A stretch of DNA of 64,000 nucleotides from Inonotus obliquus. Lineage: Eukaryota; Basidiomycota; Agaricomycetes; Hymenochaetales; Hymenochaetaceae. Made by a program: the position numbers and the translations under genes. Positions within the stretch are counted from its first letter, which is position 1, and every line of letters starts with the position of its first letter. Shown piece after piece: positions 1 to 12,437 of the stretch. The stretch covers positions 682,001-746,000 of the forward strand of contig JAJHTX010000010.1 of NCBI GenBank assembly GCA_032164295.1. The letters run 5' to 3'. Below the pieces are notes generated by a model that saw only the letters and a list, made by a program, of their open reading frames with translations, had not been told where the DNA came from and did no database searches.

Positions 1-3000
1 CCATGTCTCGAGTTCGGCTTTCAGGGACATCGATCAACGGAATCAGGGTTGTAAACGGTAGCTTGTGTTTGCGTGGCTTGAACGTCGTGATGATGAGAGT
101 ATGAGTACAAGGTGTACAACAGGCCAAAAAAGAAAGCGTGCCGGACGCGGGTGCAAGTTGATCGGAGGAGAATAGCGGGGAGGTACGAGAAGAATCGTCC
201 CGTGCGGTGAGTGGACCCGTGCGTGAATAAAAATCGATAAGTACTAGAAGGAACCTTTGCGGGAGTCTTGTGTCTAAAACAAAAATATAAAAATACGAGA
301 AAGAGAAGGAAGCAGGCAAGCTCCGGGCTCGAGGAGAACGAAAGGGATTTTAAAGAGAGTGGATGGGAACAGAAGACGAAGAGGGAGGGCGATGTTGAGG
401 CGCTTTGGGGGCACAGTAATGGCTTGTGGGTGGAATTATAGATCCTGCCGACGGCGACGGTTACGGCGGTCGAGATCGTTACTACAGAAGCCGTCGTTAG
501 GCGATATTACGTATGACGACTCCTTCCGTTCTTGGTTCAGCCACACATCCCGGTTATATCCGACCAGACCACTCCCTGCTTGTGGCTCGTGGCTTATTAC
601 ACGTATGACTCTCTCTCTTCATTCTTTCTTGGTTCATTCTCTGACCTCACCTACTTCTCGTTTTCAATCAAACAGAGACTTGAATTTCATCACCTCAAAT
701 GCGTAATCTCACGACACAGCTTGCATCAAGTTGGCAGGCGAAACGATGAGATCAACATCCGTTCCTATTCTTCTCACGTCGTGTTAACTGCAGAACCGCC
801 ACATCACATCTCGCCTCTAACTGTTCTGGCTACAGCCTATTTCGATGCTCTCCTCTGCCAAGACACAGCGATTCTATTGCCTCAACTGGTCTCATGCCAT
901 TTCTCGCCAGCAACCACATATTAGAGCTCTGCAAAAAGGCCACCCCTCTTCCACTCCGATAATGACAAGATGCTCGCTTCGGTGCCGTCTCAGCTCAACT
1001 GAATGTGCATCATGATGTGTTTGCCGCTTCGCCATTGCCCGCTTAGCCATTGCCGTGCTGTTCAACTCGCCACTGCCGGCGTTCGCATCTTTACCTGGGC
1101 ATGGGATTCCGAGCCCCCTTATGCAATGATGATGGCAGATAAGGTACCGTTTACAAAAGACCATGACAACTGAGTCAACTGGTGTCTAACGCCCGTCCTG
1201 GGTTGTGTTTGTCGAGTTGTGTATACTCACACTGGCAACAGGCGGGTTAATAGGCGCATTACCGGGACACTATTTTCCTAAAATATTTCAGAACCTGGTA
1301 GGCGAATATGACAGCTCTTGTGAAAATGTCAGTAACGTTATCATCTCAGGACATGTCTGTGGCTATCCCCACGCCAACTTACATTACTTGATGTGCCGCG
1401 ACTGAGCAGGCTTATTTTTAGTTCTTGGACCTGCTCGCTCAGATAGGCGATAACAATAATGCCAATGCCACGCATATGAGCGCATTGCTGAGGAAACGGT
1501 AGCCTTGTTTAAATGGCTGATCATGACCGCTAATTTGCTACTTAGGCGTGGTGGGAGTTGTCTGATGCTTCGCTCGGTCCCGGTTGATATGCTGTAAATT
1601 CGACGATAAGGTGTAAACCTTTGTATGGTCTGACAAACTGACGTGCTCTGAGCTGGCGGCTTCTTCTACCTATTTATAATCTGAAAAGCCGGCCTGTGAG
1701 TACCTGCTCACGATACTGACTCGGCGTGCTTTCTAGTCATTATTCTTCCATTTCAAATGGTGGATGCCGATGGCAACTCCCTGCCGTGCGCAGTCTACTT
1801 CCCACCTGCAGATCTGACTGTAATGGTACCTTTCTCTTGGCAGGTAACTGTTTGAATTGTTTGAGTGTTTGAGGCGTTTGTATACTAACCACAAGCGGTG
1901 GCTCGCAGTTGAGCAGACTGAAATCGGTTTTGCGCATGCGTCGGTCGCAAGCCGCGGCTCCTGCGAAGTATATTCTTGGCGTGAGTTTCTTCTTGCCCTT
2001 CCACAAAGTGATTTGTCTGGCGCTGACTGCGCTCTCGATAGATCGTCTGAAAATATGACTCGAGTCGTATTGACAGTCTCGATCGATATCAGATCTGACT
2101 TATCTTTATTTCTTCCCACTCTCACCTTTAATTTTTCTTGTACACCACGACGAAATATACGACTTATCATCTGCTGTCACCAGGATTTTGAATCCGACAG
2201 GTGTAGCAGTCTGGTAACCACCGAAAGAGAGAAAGACCCCGAGATTCGAAGGCTCATTAGCCCGCGTAAGTCCTTTGGTTTCTATTTGTAACACTACTGT
2301 GGCGGTAGGTAATCCCATGTGTTCATTCAGTTCCAGTCTACTGGTTCTACAAGACTTTGAAGTACGTTTCATTGTGTTGTAAGGTCACTAAGGCCAAGAG
2401 AATAGATTTCACGTACAAGCGGCAACTTCAACTTTCAGTCGTTCGATAGGCATTTTCCGTTTTCCATTTATCGGAAGTAAGCATCGGTAGAATGGGCAAG
2501 AGAATTTGATGGAGACGAAGGCATGGGTAGAAGAATGGATGAGCAGTAAGTAGTGAGAATCGGATGATTAAACCAGCGGGTATCGGGAAACACAATCCAC
2601 TTTCACAACTCGAGGCGCGGGGGCTCCAGAAGGGCGAGTACAGTGGACGACTCAAGGCTCCTAATCCAGATCACCAAGGCGATCAAGGGTGTTTTGAAGG
2701 CTTGAGACTCCACATCTTATTTTTATGTGGGAGTTCATTGATACCGTGTACGAATGGACTTGAGCAACTAAGACCGAGAGCAACGTCATTCGGATCTCTT
2801 GGTTTCGTTGTAGGCAATTTAACAGAGTATTAATTGCAAGTTACTTGTATAATTGAAGACCTTGAGAAAACCTTGCTGTGACGTAAGCTGCTCAGCAACC
2901 AAATGGAACCAAATAAAGGCTAAATAGTTTTCTCGTCTTACTGGCTTGGCAAGGTTGCTTTCTGGCGGAGGACATGCACATCTCTCTTCTACCGTACGTT

Positions 3001-3816
3001 CTCCCATACTCACCATGAGTGTCGTTCTCTCATTCTTCGTTCCATTCCCCACTTGCGCCGGATATGACGGGTTTCATTCACGAAAGTAATCGGAATCGGA
3101 GACGCCCTTGGTCCGACCAACATCACTGAGCTATCCTATCCTAGTCGCGACTTCTGGCTGTCGCGGTGTCCCGCTGAAGCTCGCAATGCAATACGCGACA
3201 AGGTACCGTCAGTATTAATAGTTTGGATCTCTTCTTTGTAAGAATACAACGTTCTACGGGTCTCATCGGCTTCTAAGCTGTGATCGTTGCTTCGGAAGGT
3301 AACTTGCATCTCGCTCGAAGATTACGCCGATACATATCGATCATTGACGATGTGAGCGCTCTACGCTTGCAATCGTCTTGCTACTCGAAATTTGGCATAC
3401 GAACGATATCATCTCTTCCTAGCGCGCGGATACATCATAGAGAACATCGAAGTATCTTCCGGCTTCCAGGAGTATGCTGCTTCAGCTGAGTAGTCAACGT
3501 GGTTGGTCCGGTTCTTCTGTTGACCTTCGGAGTTACAGCTAGGACATATCTGATGCCCTACGTTCGTGCGATCCTCTGAGACATTTTGGAATTGGGTTCA
3601 CAATTTAGAGAACGGCCAATGATCAGTACCGTAACACCTGATGCTGTGCAGATCCGTGGTCTGGCCGGGTCTTGATGTATGGCTTTGTCGGTGGGCTAGT
3701 ATGATTTTAAAAGGATGAAGTATGCCCCCTCTGTTCGAGATAAACCTCCTGCTCCTTTCCACCCAAGAAGCTGGTCTTTCTCATCTACCTTATTCTCCGT
3801 TGCCACACTGTTCGTC
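1..3816. other. 3.8 kb without a recognisable gene
   Basis: Both strands contain only short open frames (longest about 145 codons at 1733-2170 on the minus strand, overlapped by a 144-codon frame on plus). None shows a family motif, and I found no chain of splice sites joining them. It may hold untranslated regions, a lineage-specific gene or decayed sequence. The last few hundred bases are the upstream region of the gene starting at 3817. Confidence 0.4.
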
Positions 3817-4713
3817 ATGGCTTACGGTGTAAAATCTCACAAGTTTCTATTCTGCCTACCCGTTCGTCTGGGAGTTTTCGTTCTATCATTCTTGCATATT
3901 CTACTCTATGGAATCGCTGCAGCAGCACTTTGGGCTTCTCTAGGGTTTAAAGGTACTCATGTTCGTTGAGTGACTGCGCGATATTGGCTGATAGGATGTG
4001 CTCAGACAATCATTACGACAGACGCGACAAGGTCTCCGTCATTTTAACAGCGATATCCTGCACGATACACACCATCTATGCTCTCGTCGGGTAACTTCGA
4101 CTGCCGTCTCGGTCATTGAAATCCTATGCTAATGCAAACTTCTCATGTAGATTCATAGGCGCGATATCGAGGCGCTTGTCACTCATAAAGGGCTACACGG
4201 ATTATTTGGTCTACTTGTTCTGCCTGGCCCTTATTTTTGGCGTCTACTATATCATCACTATCTTCACGAGGGACAAGGATGAGCTCATCAAGTCATGCAT
4301 TGATGGAAGGACGGATCAAAAAACCATCGATGCTTGCCAGCACGCAACCACGGTCCGTTTCGTGCTTCTCGGCTTGATCATTGCTTCATGGCTAGTAACA
4401 CTCTGTGAGTATCACCATTCGTAGTTTCTCGCCCTCGATCCCCTTCTGACTATGCATTCTTTCTGTCTTCTTTTGAACAGACGAATGCATCATCTTCGAT
4501 GGCTACGTCAAGCAGCTTGAGGAGGAGAAACAAGAGAAGCATCGCCTCAAGTCTCTGACGACACCGATGTACGATCCCGTAGGTGGACGCGCGAGCACTG
4601 AAAGGTTTCCGGTTCAGTTCCGTGACGATGAAGGTGCTGGTGCTCCAAGCGGATCCATGAATGCTAGAGGCGAGGTGAAGCTGTATGCTCCTGGTCGTCG
4701 TGATGAGGTATAA
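3817..4713 (+). CDS. four-helix membrane protein, tandem copy 1
   Basis: Four exons: 3817-3952, 4006-4090, 4151-4404, 4481-4713; 235 residues, all introns GT-AG. The protein starts MAYGVKSHKF and has a helix near residues 15-45, a second after a basic loop (HYDRRDK), a third around YLVYLFCLALIFGVYY and a fourth around VRFVLLGLIIASW. Between helices 3 and 4 is a charged loop with two cysteines (KSCIDGR...DACQH). After helix 4 comes a cytosolic, charged tail of about 80 residues (QLEEEKQEK, then a Gly/Ala-rich end). I know no function for this family; it looks like a small tetraspanning protein of basidiomycetes. The neighbour at 5684 is a tandem duplicate with identical sizes for the first three exons. 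The reading frame is well supported by that comparison. Confidence 0.85.
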
Positions 4714-5683
4714 GCAAACGACTCGGACTATCTGATTGTCTGAATGCACCGGACATAATCTACGGACGAACATACATACGTATCCGCGACCTACCCATAA
4801 CTTATTCCTTCATGTAATTTATAACGATGCCGTATATGTATCGCTGGTTAGCAATGTTTGCCGCTTCGAGGACCTCTCCGTCCATTCTTTTTTATTTTAT
4901 TACATAAATGACACCAACAAATAGAGCCAAACATCCGGCACGTGAACCACGGGTTTTTCCGACAGCTGGGCTGCTGGGTGCCACCGTCAACTTCAACTTG
5001 AACTTCTTGCTTGCATTCAAGTTCATGCTCTCCTACGTACTGCATGCCTTTCTAAATTTGCTGCTATAGACAAGCCCCAAATCAAACTCAACCAGATAAA
5101 GTGATGGGCGCTGTTTTTTCCTCGCATATACACCATTCACTTCTTGTGAAAGTTTATGTTCTGCGGTGCATTCTTTTCTGCGGATGGTATTTTTGCATTG
5201 CGTTGTACAGGCGCGATAAGAACTGCCGATGCTTCGCGTTGATTACCGTCTTCTGGACTCTGACGGCGCTTTCACTGTGATCATGGGCGCGACTCGTCCA
5301 CCACGGGTAAAGATTACCATTCAGGACGCGGCGTAAAACGCCGACGAAAATGTGCGGGACCAGGTCAAAGTAAGCTCAAACCATTTTATTCATGGCCTTG
5401 TTTGGTTCTAAACGTAGGGTGAGTCTGGTTTCGTTTCGTCGCTCTCGCTGCCACTTTCACTAAAGCAAACGTGAAATGGTGAAGGACGGACGATCGACTT
5501 TTCGTGTAGTATCCTTATCGCCTGATGCTGTGATTGTATATAATCCAGCCGATCCTGATTTCAAATGGCAATGCGATATAAATATCCTGAGACAATATTC
5601 TTCTGTGTTTGAACTCGCGTCCTCACTCTCCTCAACGAGCCAATCTTACGTCCTTTCTTTTCCTCTGCGTTACATCTATCACA
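4714..5683. other. spacer between the tandem membrane-protein genes
   Basis: About 970 bases holding the 3' region of the first copy and the promoter of the second. No gene recognised. The stretch before the second start (around 5505-5560) resembles the stretch before the first (around 3625-3660), for instance the shared string cctgatgctgtg, so some upstream sequence was duplicated with the gene. Confidence 0.5.
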
Positions 5684-6493
5684 ATGGCATACGGCGTACG
5701 ATCTCAAAAGTTCCTCTGCTGCCTACCAGTTCGATTCGGAGTTGTCATTTTGTCGCTCTCTGATGCCCTTTTTTATGGGTTCCTGTCGGTGGCATTATGG
5801 GTACGCTTGGGATCGAGCGGTAAGACTCTCTTCAAAGAGATGTTGCGATTGAAGCTCATGAAACGTCCTTCAGATCTAAATATGGATAGACGCGAGAAGA
5901 TATCAGTAATTTTAGCAGGCATAGTATGTACGCTCAAGACCTTTTGCGCTCTCATGGGGTAATTCACTTTCTTTTCTGTCTTCCTGAATAAGCATGCACT
6001 TACATACTGTTCACTTTGAGATTCTACGGCTCGATAGCACGGCGACTGAGCCTGGTGAAATTATACTCGAGCTATATTGCCTGGCTTCTCGGTGTTTCGC
6101 TTGTCTTCGGACTCATCAACATCATCATGGTCTTTATGAAAGACGATGACGACTTAATCGAAGACTGCATCGCTTCGACCTCTGACAAAAATGCGATAGA
6201 TGCCTGTCATCACATTACCGCACTCCGATATGTTATTGTTGCCCTCTTCATTGTCGCCTGGCTTATCAATTTATGTAAGTTTCCGCCTCGCTCACTCCTG
6301 TCACTGGGCTTACCAAGGCGGTGTAACAGATGAATGTATCATTTTCGCGCGTTACGTCCATCAGCTAGAAGAGGAGCAGAACGCGAAGATCCTTCTCCAA
6401 CCATTGGAAGCTCCGATATACCAGGTTGTTCCGGGACGCGAGAGCCTTGACTTCCCTACAAAGTTCCGTGATAACAAACACGCTGTGGCTTGA
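5684..6493 (+). CDS. four-helix membrane protein, tandem copy 2
   Basis: Four exons: 5684-5819, 5874-5958, 6021-6274, 6330-6493; 212 residues. The first three exons are 136, 85 and 254 nt, exactly as in the gene at 3817, and the residues align throughout (MAYGVRSQKF; RRLSLVKLYSSYI; LIEDCIAS...DACHH). The four-helix topology and the two loop cysteines are kept. The C-terminal exon is 69 nt shorter: the Gly/Ala-rich end of copy 1 is missing and this protein stops after KFRDNKHAVA. Function unknown; a recent local duplication with tail divergence is the simplest reading. It converges on the minus-strand gene ending at 6945. Confidence 0.85.
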
Positions 6494-6944
6494 AGGACGG
6501 GAGACACAGCCCAAGATGAAGGTGAAGCCATGCAGCTCTGTCTTGTGTAGGACATTTTGCACAGACAATTGATCGATTGTAGATATTTGGGATATCATAC
6601 AATACCCATATTTACACCAATGTAGCGAAGGTACATTGTTTACTCCCTTGTAGTTTCTGGCAATTAAATTATCTGAACTGGGAAATGGGTACTGTTAAAC
6701 CCTCGTTGTCATTTGTGTAGGGAGCCGAAAGGTTTAATCAAAATCATCGAAACTAGCAAGAAATACATATCAGCCGGTAAAGGCGGGGATTGTCGGAGCG
6801 GCGCGCCGTTGCGACGTGCCGAGGCGTTGGCCACAATGAAGGTCAGTATGTATTCCAGACGTAATCAGGGAGGATGCTCCTCATTACTGAGCATACATAA
6901 TGAGTCAAAGTCTACCCAGCCGAATCCATCAAAGTTTCAGACAG
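6494..6944. other. convergent 3' spacer
   Basis: Shared 3' region between the plus-strand gene ending at 6493 and the minus-strand gene ending at 6945. No coding signal seen. Confidence 0.5.
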
Positions 6945-8876
6945 CTAACCTTTCCAATGATTCAATGCTCCTTTGTCTTGCCAAGCACCGAGAGGATTAT
7001 GCTCGTCCGTGAGAACGAAATCTTTTTCTGCCTCGGGCGTCAGGTCGCCGAGTATAAGTTCCGAGGGTACTTCGCGTTCGGGTAGAACTTGAAGAATATG
7101 CTCGCGTAAATAGGAAGAGAGGTAATCTTTCCGCGTAGCTCGCCGGAACGTCAACGGCCTCGGCGATGGAGAGCAAAAGTATACCTGAGGATTATTCAAC
7201 CCGTGAATAATCGATTATTGATGGTACTGCGCACCAGATTTAAAAATTCCGAAGTCAGTTGTTCATCTGATACCTGAGTCTTGTAGTCATGAAAAACCCG
7301 ACATTGGCCAAAAGTTTTCTTCAGTGTCAAAAACACTGCCTTGGATGAATCGCTGCCGATCACACCGGCATAATTCTGTCAGTCGCCATGAATAAGAGTG
7401 GTGTGCAGCAGGGACTGCTTGTAGAACTTACTACCGCGAGTATACCATCGGGCGCAAGGACCTTTTTTAGGTCTTGCCAGAATTCTGACGTAAAAATATG
7501 CGCGGGAACACCTCCGCCAGAGAAGCAATCGTGGACAATGATATCATAAGTCCCATTATTCAAGCTAGCCTGATCGTGTACCCAACCTCGGGCGTCCTCG
7601 ATATACGCCGCGGCTGGCTCGGGCAATCCGAAGTAATCCCGCGCGGCAGAATACACTGCGGGATCAATCTCGACTATCGAAGTAGAGAGCCCGTGCTTCA
7701 TGAACGCTTGTGCGGCAATACCGACGCCCAGACCACTTCAGAGAATCAGTAAAACTGGGTATCTGTTTTGGAGAAGCTCTCACATGATTAATGCGTTCTG
7801 ATGGGGCTTGTCTCTCTCTTGTAGCCTAGCAGCATCTTGGAGGACGAACGCGGAATAAATAGACTCGCCTAGCCTCGTCCCATATCTGTCGCGTGCAAAA
7901 TCGGTATTTTCGTCCATTCTAACTAGGTATCTATTATCGATCCAGACGCCACCGAGAAGACTGTGGTCTGCGCGTAGGAAGCGGAACCCGTGGGTGTGAT
8001 CGTCAGCAACCACGATGCGGCCAGTTACACTGGGTGTGGATGAAACGATTCGGAGCAAGCCGTTCGGGTGAATATAGGGGAAGGTGTGAAAATGTAGTGG
8101 AGGCTGTGAGAGGGCAAGGACGGTCAATACGAAAGGTGGAATAAAGGACCCGTATTTGATTCTGCGGTTTTTTCCTGATGCCGCCGTCGAAGTTTCACTT
8201 GATAGGTACCCAAGTAACGTTATAATCCAGCCGAAGGAGGGAAGCTGGGAACTCATATAAGACGAAGGCATGCACATTAGATTTTTTTTAGTTGCACTCA
8301 CGAGAATCATAATACCACTATATGGTACGTGTGACCAAAAAGATTGTGTTCGCAAAGTGAACACAGATATCGCAATGCCTGAGAGCGCTTTAAATGTATG
8401 ACGTTTTCCTGCCTATTCATTTTCAGAGCGTATAACTAGAGTGTCCGTTGTAAGCTTACGACATTGCCACGTATCCAATCAGTGGTCAAGAACACAACTG
8501 GCGCCAGCACCGGTAAGTAGGTAAGAATAGGGCCTATTGCTGGATTTTCAAGCTTCGTTGTCCAAGATGCAATTATGTGCAATGCGCACGGTGCAATACA
8601 TAGTAGGCTAGCGAGAACCGTTCCTTGGGCTGTGCCAAAACGTTTATGCAGTGGTAAGATCATTGAAACAACGATCAACGTGCCAACGACATTTTCAAGA
8701 TAGAGATTCGCAGCAACCGAGCCGTATAGCGGTGCGAGGACCTTCTTCGTGACAAATACACTCAAAGATAGGGCAACTAACGAGATAACAACGTGAAGGG
8801 TCGTCAGTATCCTGTTATCCTGTTGATCCGACTTTGGAGCCGCTTCCGTCGTCGGGGTCGTTTTCTTTCGCGACAT
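6945..8876 (-). CDS. membrane-anchored spermidine/spermine-synthase-like methyltransferase
   Basis: Six exons on the minus strand: 8876-8460, 8412-8302, 8244-7784, 7735-7432, 7375-7274, 7184-6945; 544 residues. The N-terminal half is hydrophobic, with several predicted helices (LHVVISLVALSLSVFV, ENVVGTLIVVSMILPL, ILTYLPVLAPVVFLTT and more). The C-terminal half is a class I Rossmann domain: glycine loop ALIIGLGVGIAAQAF, acidic strand end STSIVEIDPAVY, then YIEDARGW and YDIIVHDCFSGGG. It ends with the VLTDEHNPLGAWQ block known from this fungal family. In true spermidine synthases the catalytic gate is an Asp-Ser/Thr-Ser/Thr-Asp-Pro stretch; here the place holds HDCFSGG, so aminopropyl transfer is doubtful. 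The start is the Met of MSRKKTT; the frame is open about 50 codons further upstream. The intron before residue GLG was fixed by frame, since reading straight through meets a TGA. Confidence 0.85.
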
Positions 8877-9610
8877 ATGCTGACGACTAAGGTGCTCGCT
8901 CCCGTATACTGGTAGAAAGCCGAACGACTGAAAAACGCGCAAGCTAGTGCAGTTGAGTTGGTCAGGACAAGATGAGAGTTTATTTTCCTTATTTGGAAGG
9001 ATTCGCGATTGATGACGTGGTGTCACTGGTTTGTAATCGCTTACTTATGTGGTGAAAAATGCGAATCGGACTCGGAACTCACTGGCTGGCTTTGTCAATC
9101 CTTCTATCGTACATGACTCCCTGTGGCTTAACAAGACTACCGCTCAACCCGCTCGCAGAGATTGCTAGACCTTTCCCTCTTCGTAGCTATTGCGACTTGA
9201 ACGACTTTTGCCGTAGTACAACGTCATTTTGATCAACTCTTTCTGGTGGCAAACCTATTCCTCCGGGTCCTAGACTGATCAATGATGGCTCAAACTTGAG
9301 ATCTTACGACTTCCGGAATCACTTGGACTTGCCAATGTATCTCAGAATGTCACCAGCGTGCCATTCTGCGACTTTCTACGGTCAGGATAAGAGCACACAG
9401 TCAGACGCCAAGACGCGCCGCTCCCGACTGCCCCGTTTTCGGCTTCAGTTTCTCTGAAGTGACTCCAACTCAGTGTTTCGACCTCTGTATTGCTTACAAG
9501 CCATGCCCGAGGTGAATCTTTGCGGCGAGATGAGCAAGTATGTCGTTTAGTTTGGGCTTGTATAAAAGCTTGAGCAAGGAAATGGGAGTGCACAACACAA
9601 CTAGCTTGAT
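8877..9610. promoter_or_regulatory. divergent promoter region
   Basis: Intergenic region of 734 bases between the minus-strand methyltransferase and the plus-strand regulator starting at 9611. It must carry promoters for both. A TATA-like box lies at 9561-9568. No other gene recognised. Confidence 0.5.
9561..9568 (+). promoter_or_regulatory. TATA box
   Basis: TATAAAAG, 43-50 bases before the start codon of the regulator at 9611, a normal spacing for a fungal promoter with a short 5' leader. Confidence 0.5.
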
Positions 9611-11953
9611 ATGGCTTCTCAATCTAGTAGCTCAACCAAGGATAACCAGGCTCCTTCATTGGTTAGAGGACAGGCATGCATAACTTGCAGGTAAGAAAAC
9701 TCTGTCCAGATGTACTTGCTAGTCCTCTCACGTTTGGCCACATTCAGGCGCAAGAAGATGGTAAGCGCATTCAGTTGATCTAAGGCAGGTCTTCCACTTG
9801 TTCTTATACTTTCCCAGAGATGCGATGGCGTTCGTCCTTTCTGCGGACCTTGTTTCTTGACGAGGAACCCGGACCATTGTGAGTATACGGATAAACAAGG
9901 GCGTACCTTCACAGAGGTTCTGGAGGAGCGGCTGCGTCTCCTCAGAGCTCGCATAACGGAACTAGAAGAGCGCGAAGATGATTCTCCGGTTCTGCTACGC
10001 CATCCTTATTCACAGGAAAACTATTGTCAAGATTTTCGTAGCATGGGATCCCCTGCGCTCTTGTCCGAGGGCGGCGATTACGGTGAGGAATATGCCTCGG
10101 TTTCAGGTTTCGCTATCACTGATGGATCAAACACTCCTGCCGACTCTTTCCCATAGCACATATTCAGCCAGAAATATCGCAGTTGAATCAGCAGTTTGAA
10201 CTAAGGGCATTGTACGTACCCCCAGATTTGCTAGTCCAGTAGGTCTAATTTTTCGTAGGATCCATACGTTTCTTCCGCATGCTCGCCGTCTCCATTTCGT
10301 CTTACACACTCCGACTTTTCTGGGGGACATAGAGCGTCCTGTTGACGATCCTTCGTATCCGCATGCATGTATCATCTCGGCAGTTGCATTGTGGGCGTTG
10401 TGCATCATGGGTCCAAATGCAGAATACAGTGTGCACGAGTCCCATCATCTCAAGTTGGTTCTTGATGCTCTTCCGATAGCCCATTCTAGCGCGGTCGGTC
10501 GGCATCGAATACAAGCAATACAAGCTGAAATACTTCTTGCACTGTATTTGTTCAATGATGCGCGTGTGACGGAAGGTGTTTTTCATCTATCTGCAGCAGG
10601 GAGTGGGGTGCTAGCTTGCGGACTTCATCGGATCGCGGCTCACCAGCAATCGATCAGTCTGTTGACGTCTTTGACGGGGCTATGTTCGAGAGGGTTGCTG
10701 TTGGACCCTCCTGATAACTCTCTGGAGATCGGAGAACGGATCCTCTTGTTCTGGACCGTTTATGCGTTGGATTTATGCTGGAGTGTGGCGCTAGGTTCCG
10801 CACCAGCAATCTCGGATCGGCCCACGTCTGGAGTGAGCATACGGTCTCCGATGCCAATGCCTTTGGACTTCTACGAGAATGTAAGTAATTGTCCGCAAAA
10901 TTGTTGCTTGGACAACGCGAACGCTCCTCCCCAGGTCTCGATCGACGAAATCACGAGCTCAGAAGGATTATTAGTTCATGCCTTTATTAACGGCTCGGCG
11001 GATTTCTCGCTTTTTGCGCGAGAGGCGTCATCCGTTGTTGCCTTCGTTATTGGCGCCGCACTCTTTGAACGAGCAACGCGGATCGCAACAAGCAGCCAAC
11101 TTGGACATGGTAAGCCGTGTTCCCTAGAGAATGCCCATTGTACTTTTGTTCATTCGCATTGTATCGATGGGTTTCCTAAAGGTAGCTCTGCCCAAGAGAT
11201 CGAAGAATTTGGCCGTACTCTAGAGAAGTTTAACGGAGCTCTCATGGAGGGTAGCCCCGCACATACGCCTTCAATAAGCACTTCCGCACCAGGAGGCATT
11301 GGTAATATCGTTATTCCATTCCCTTTGCTGCTTCGCATACTGATTTCTTGTGTCGACTCAATAGATGCACGCATAAGGATACTCGCTAAGAGTCTCGGTT
11401 GGGCTGCGGTCATTCAGTTGTATTTTCCATTCCTGGGAAACGCGGATGCAGATGAACGATGCCGTTCCGCTGTCCGCGAAATCGTTCGACTAATTAAATC
11501 CGACTCGGAAGTATCACTGGGTCGATTGCACAAGACAGACTTCTTTTTAGGGGTGGGTGCTTCCGTTTTTCGAATGAGAAAGATCAATTCATTTGCGACA
11601 TCTCCAGATTGTTTGGATTTCTTGTGCTCGCGTCGTAGTCAACGAGCTTGCGACACTTTCCTCCGTTCCAGCGACTCCACAAAGGGACTCGCCGTCGACG
11701 TTCAATGCGATGCCCGATGTAAACGAAATCATAGGAGACGCTCAGCAGTTCGTGGGTGTGCATCGAGCTCGGGAGATCGCTGATGACCTGGAGACGTTGC
11801 TGGGCGCAATACGCAACCTCGGGGAGACATGCCCTCTCATCGGTACTTGTTCCTTTCTCAATATCCATTGCCACCGACGCTGACATTGGGCTGATCTCAG
11901 CGCACCAACTTGAGGTACTCGAGGGCACCAGAGACGATGAATCGTCGAGTTGA
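9611..11953 (+). CDS. Zn(2)-Cys(6) transcription factor with fungal-specific regulatory domain
   Basis: Nine exons: 9611-9690, 9748-9760, 9818-10082, 10157-10211, 10259-10880, 10935-11109, 11182-11552, 11608-11842, 11901-11953; 622 residues. The binuclear zinc cluster is near residues 24-52, spacing C-x2-C-x6-C-x6-C-x2-C-x8-C (CITCRRKKMRC, then FCGPC). A helix EVLEERLRLLRARITELEER follows, probably the dimerising coiled coil. The middle region has the start of the fungal_trans domain (LIHTFLPHARRLHFVLHTPTFL) and the block ERILLFWTVYALDLCWS. The C-terminus (FLGIVWISCARVVVNELATL) also fits the family. It is a nuclear DNA-binding regulator; its targets are unknown. Two introns lie inside the zinc-cluster coding sequence and leave a 13-nt second exon. 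The divergent methyltransferase is a candidate target only by position. Confidence 0.88.
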
Positions 11954-12437
11954 CCGCTCAAATGCGCTATTCACAACGTGACCAGAGCTCTCCGCCCATG
12001 TCTTCTAGATATAACCAAACAGTATTTGTATAGACAACATTTCAAGCCCCGACGTCACTATTTATATTGAAGTTTATGATAAGATGGAATACTATTCCCG
12101 TTCTATATATTCTACACAGAACTATTTTGCACATTTGCGTCTAGTATGTGTTTCCTAGACTTATCTAAATACAAAAAAAAGTAATTTATCAAGACTGAAG
12201 AAGCCTATCAAATTTGTCTGCCATTTCTTCCGAGTCCTCCGCAGATGCGAGCTTCGAGAATCGTATTGTTTCGTTATATACAATAATCATAAATAGTTCG
12301 GCAGAAGTAGAGATCGGCAGTCCTGCTGGAGAGTTGAAGAATGTCGAATGCAATTAGACGTAGAAGTGTGAAGTTGCAGAGCGGAGTGCGTATTCAACCC
12401 GAGATAACAAAGGGATTATTGCGTGACGCGGTATGGT
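11954..12437. other. convergent 3' spacer, AT-rich
   Basis: 3' regions of two convergent genes. It is AT-rich, with an A-tract near 12173-12180. No coding signal seen. Confidence 0.5.

Noticed and set aside
532..924. 130-codon plus-strand frame
   Set aside because: No motif, no signal peptide and no partner exon; its composition looks like non-coding sequence.
1733..2372. Overlapping open frames of 145, 144 and 88 codons on both strands
   Set aside because: They are antisense to one another and none has a recognised domain; at most one could be real and nothing favours it.
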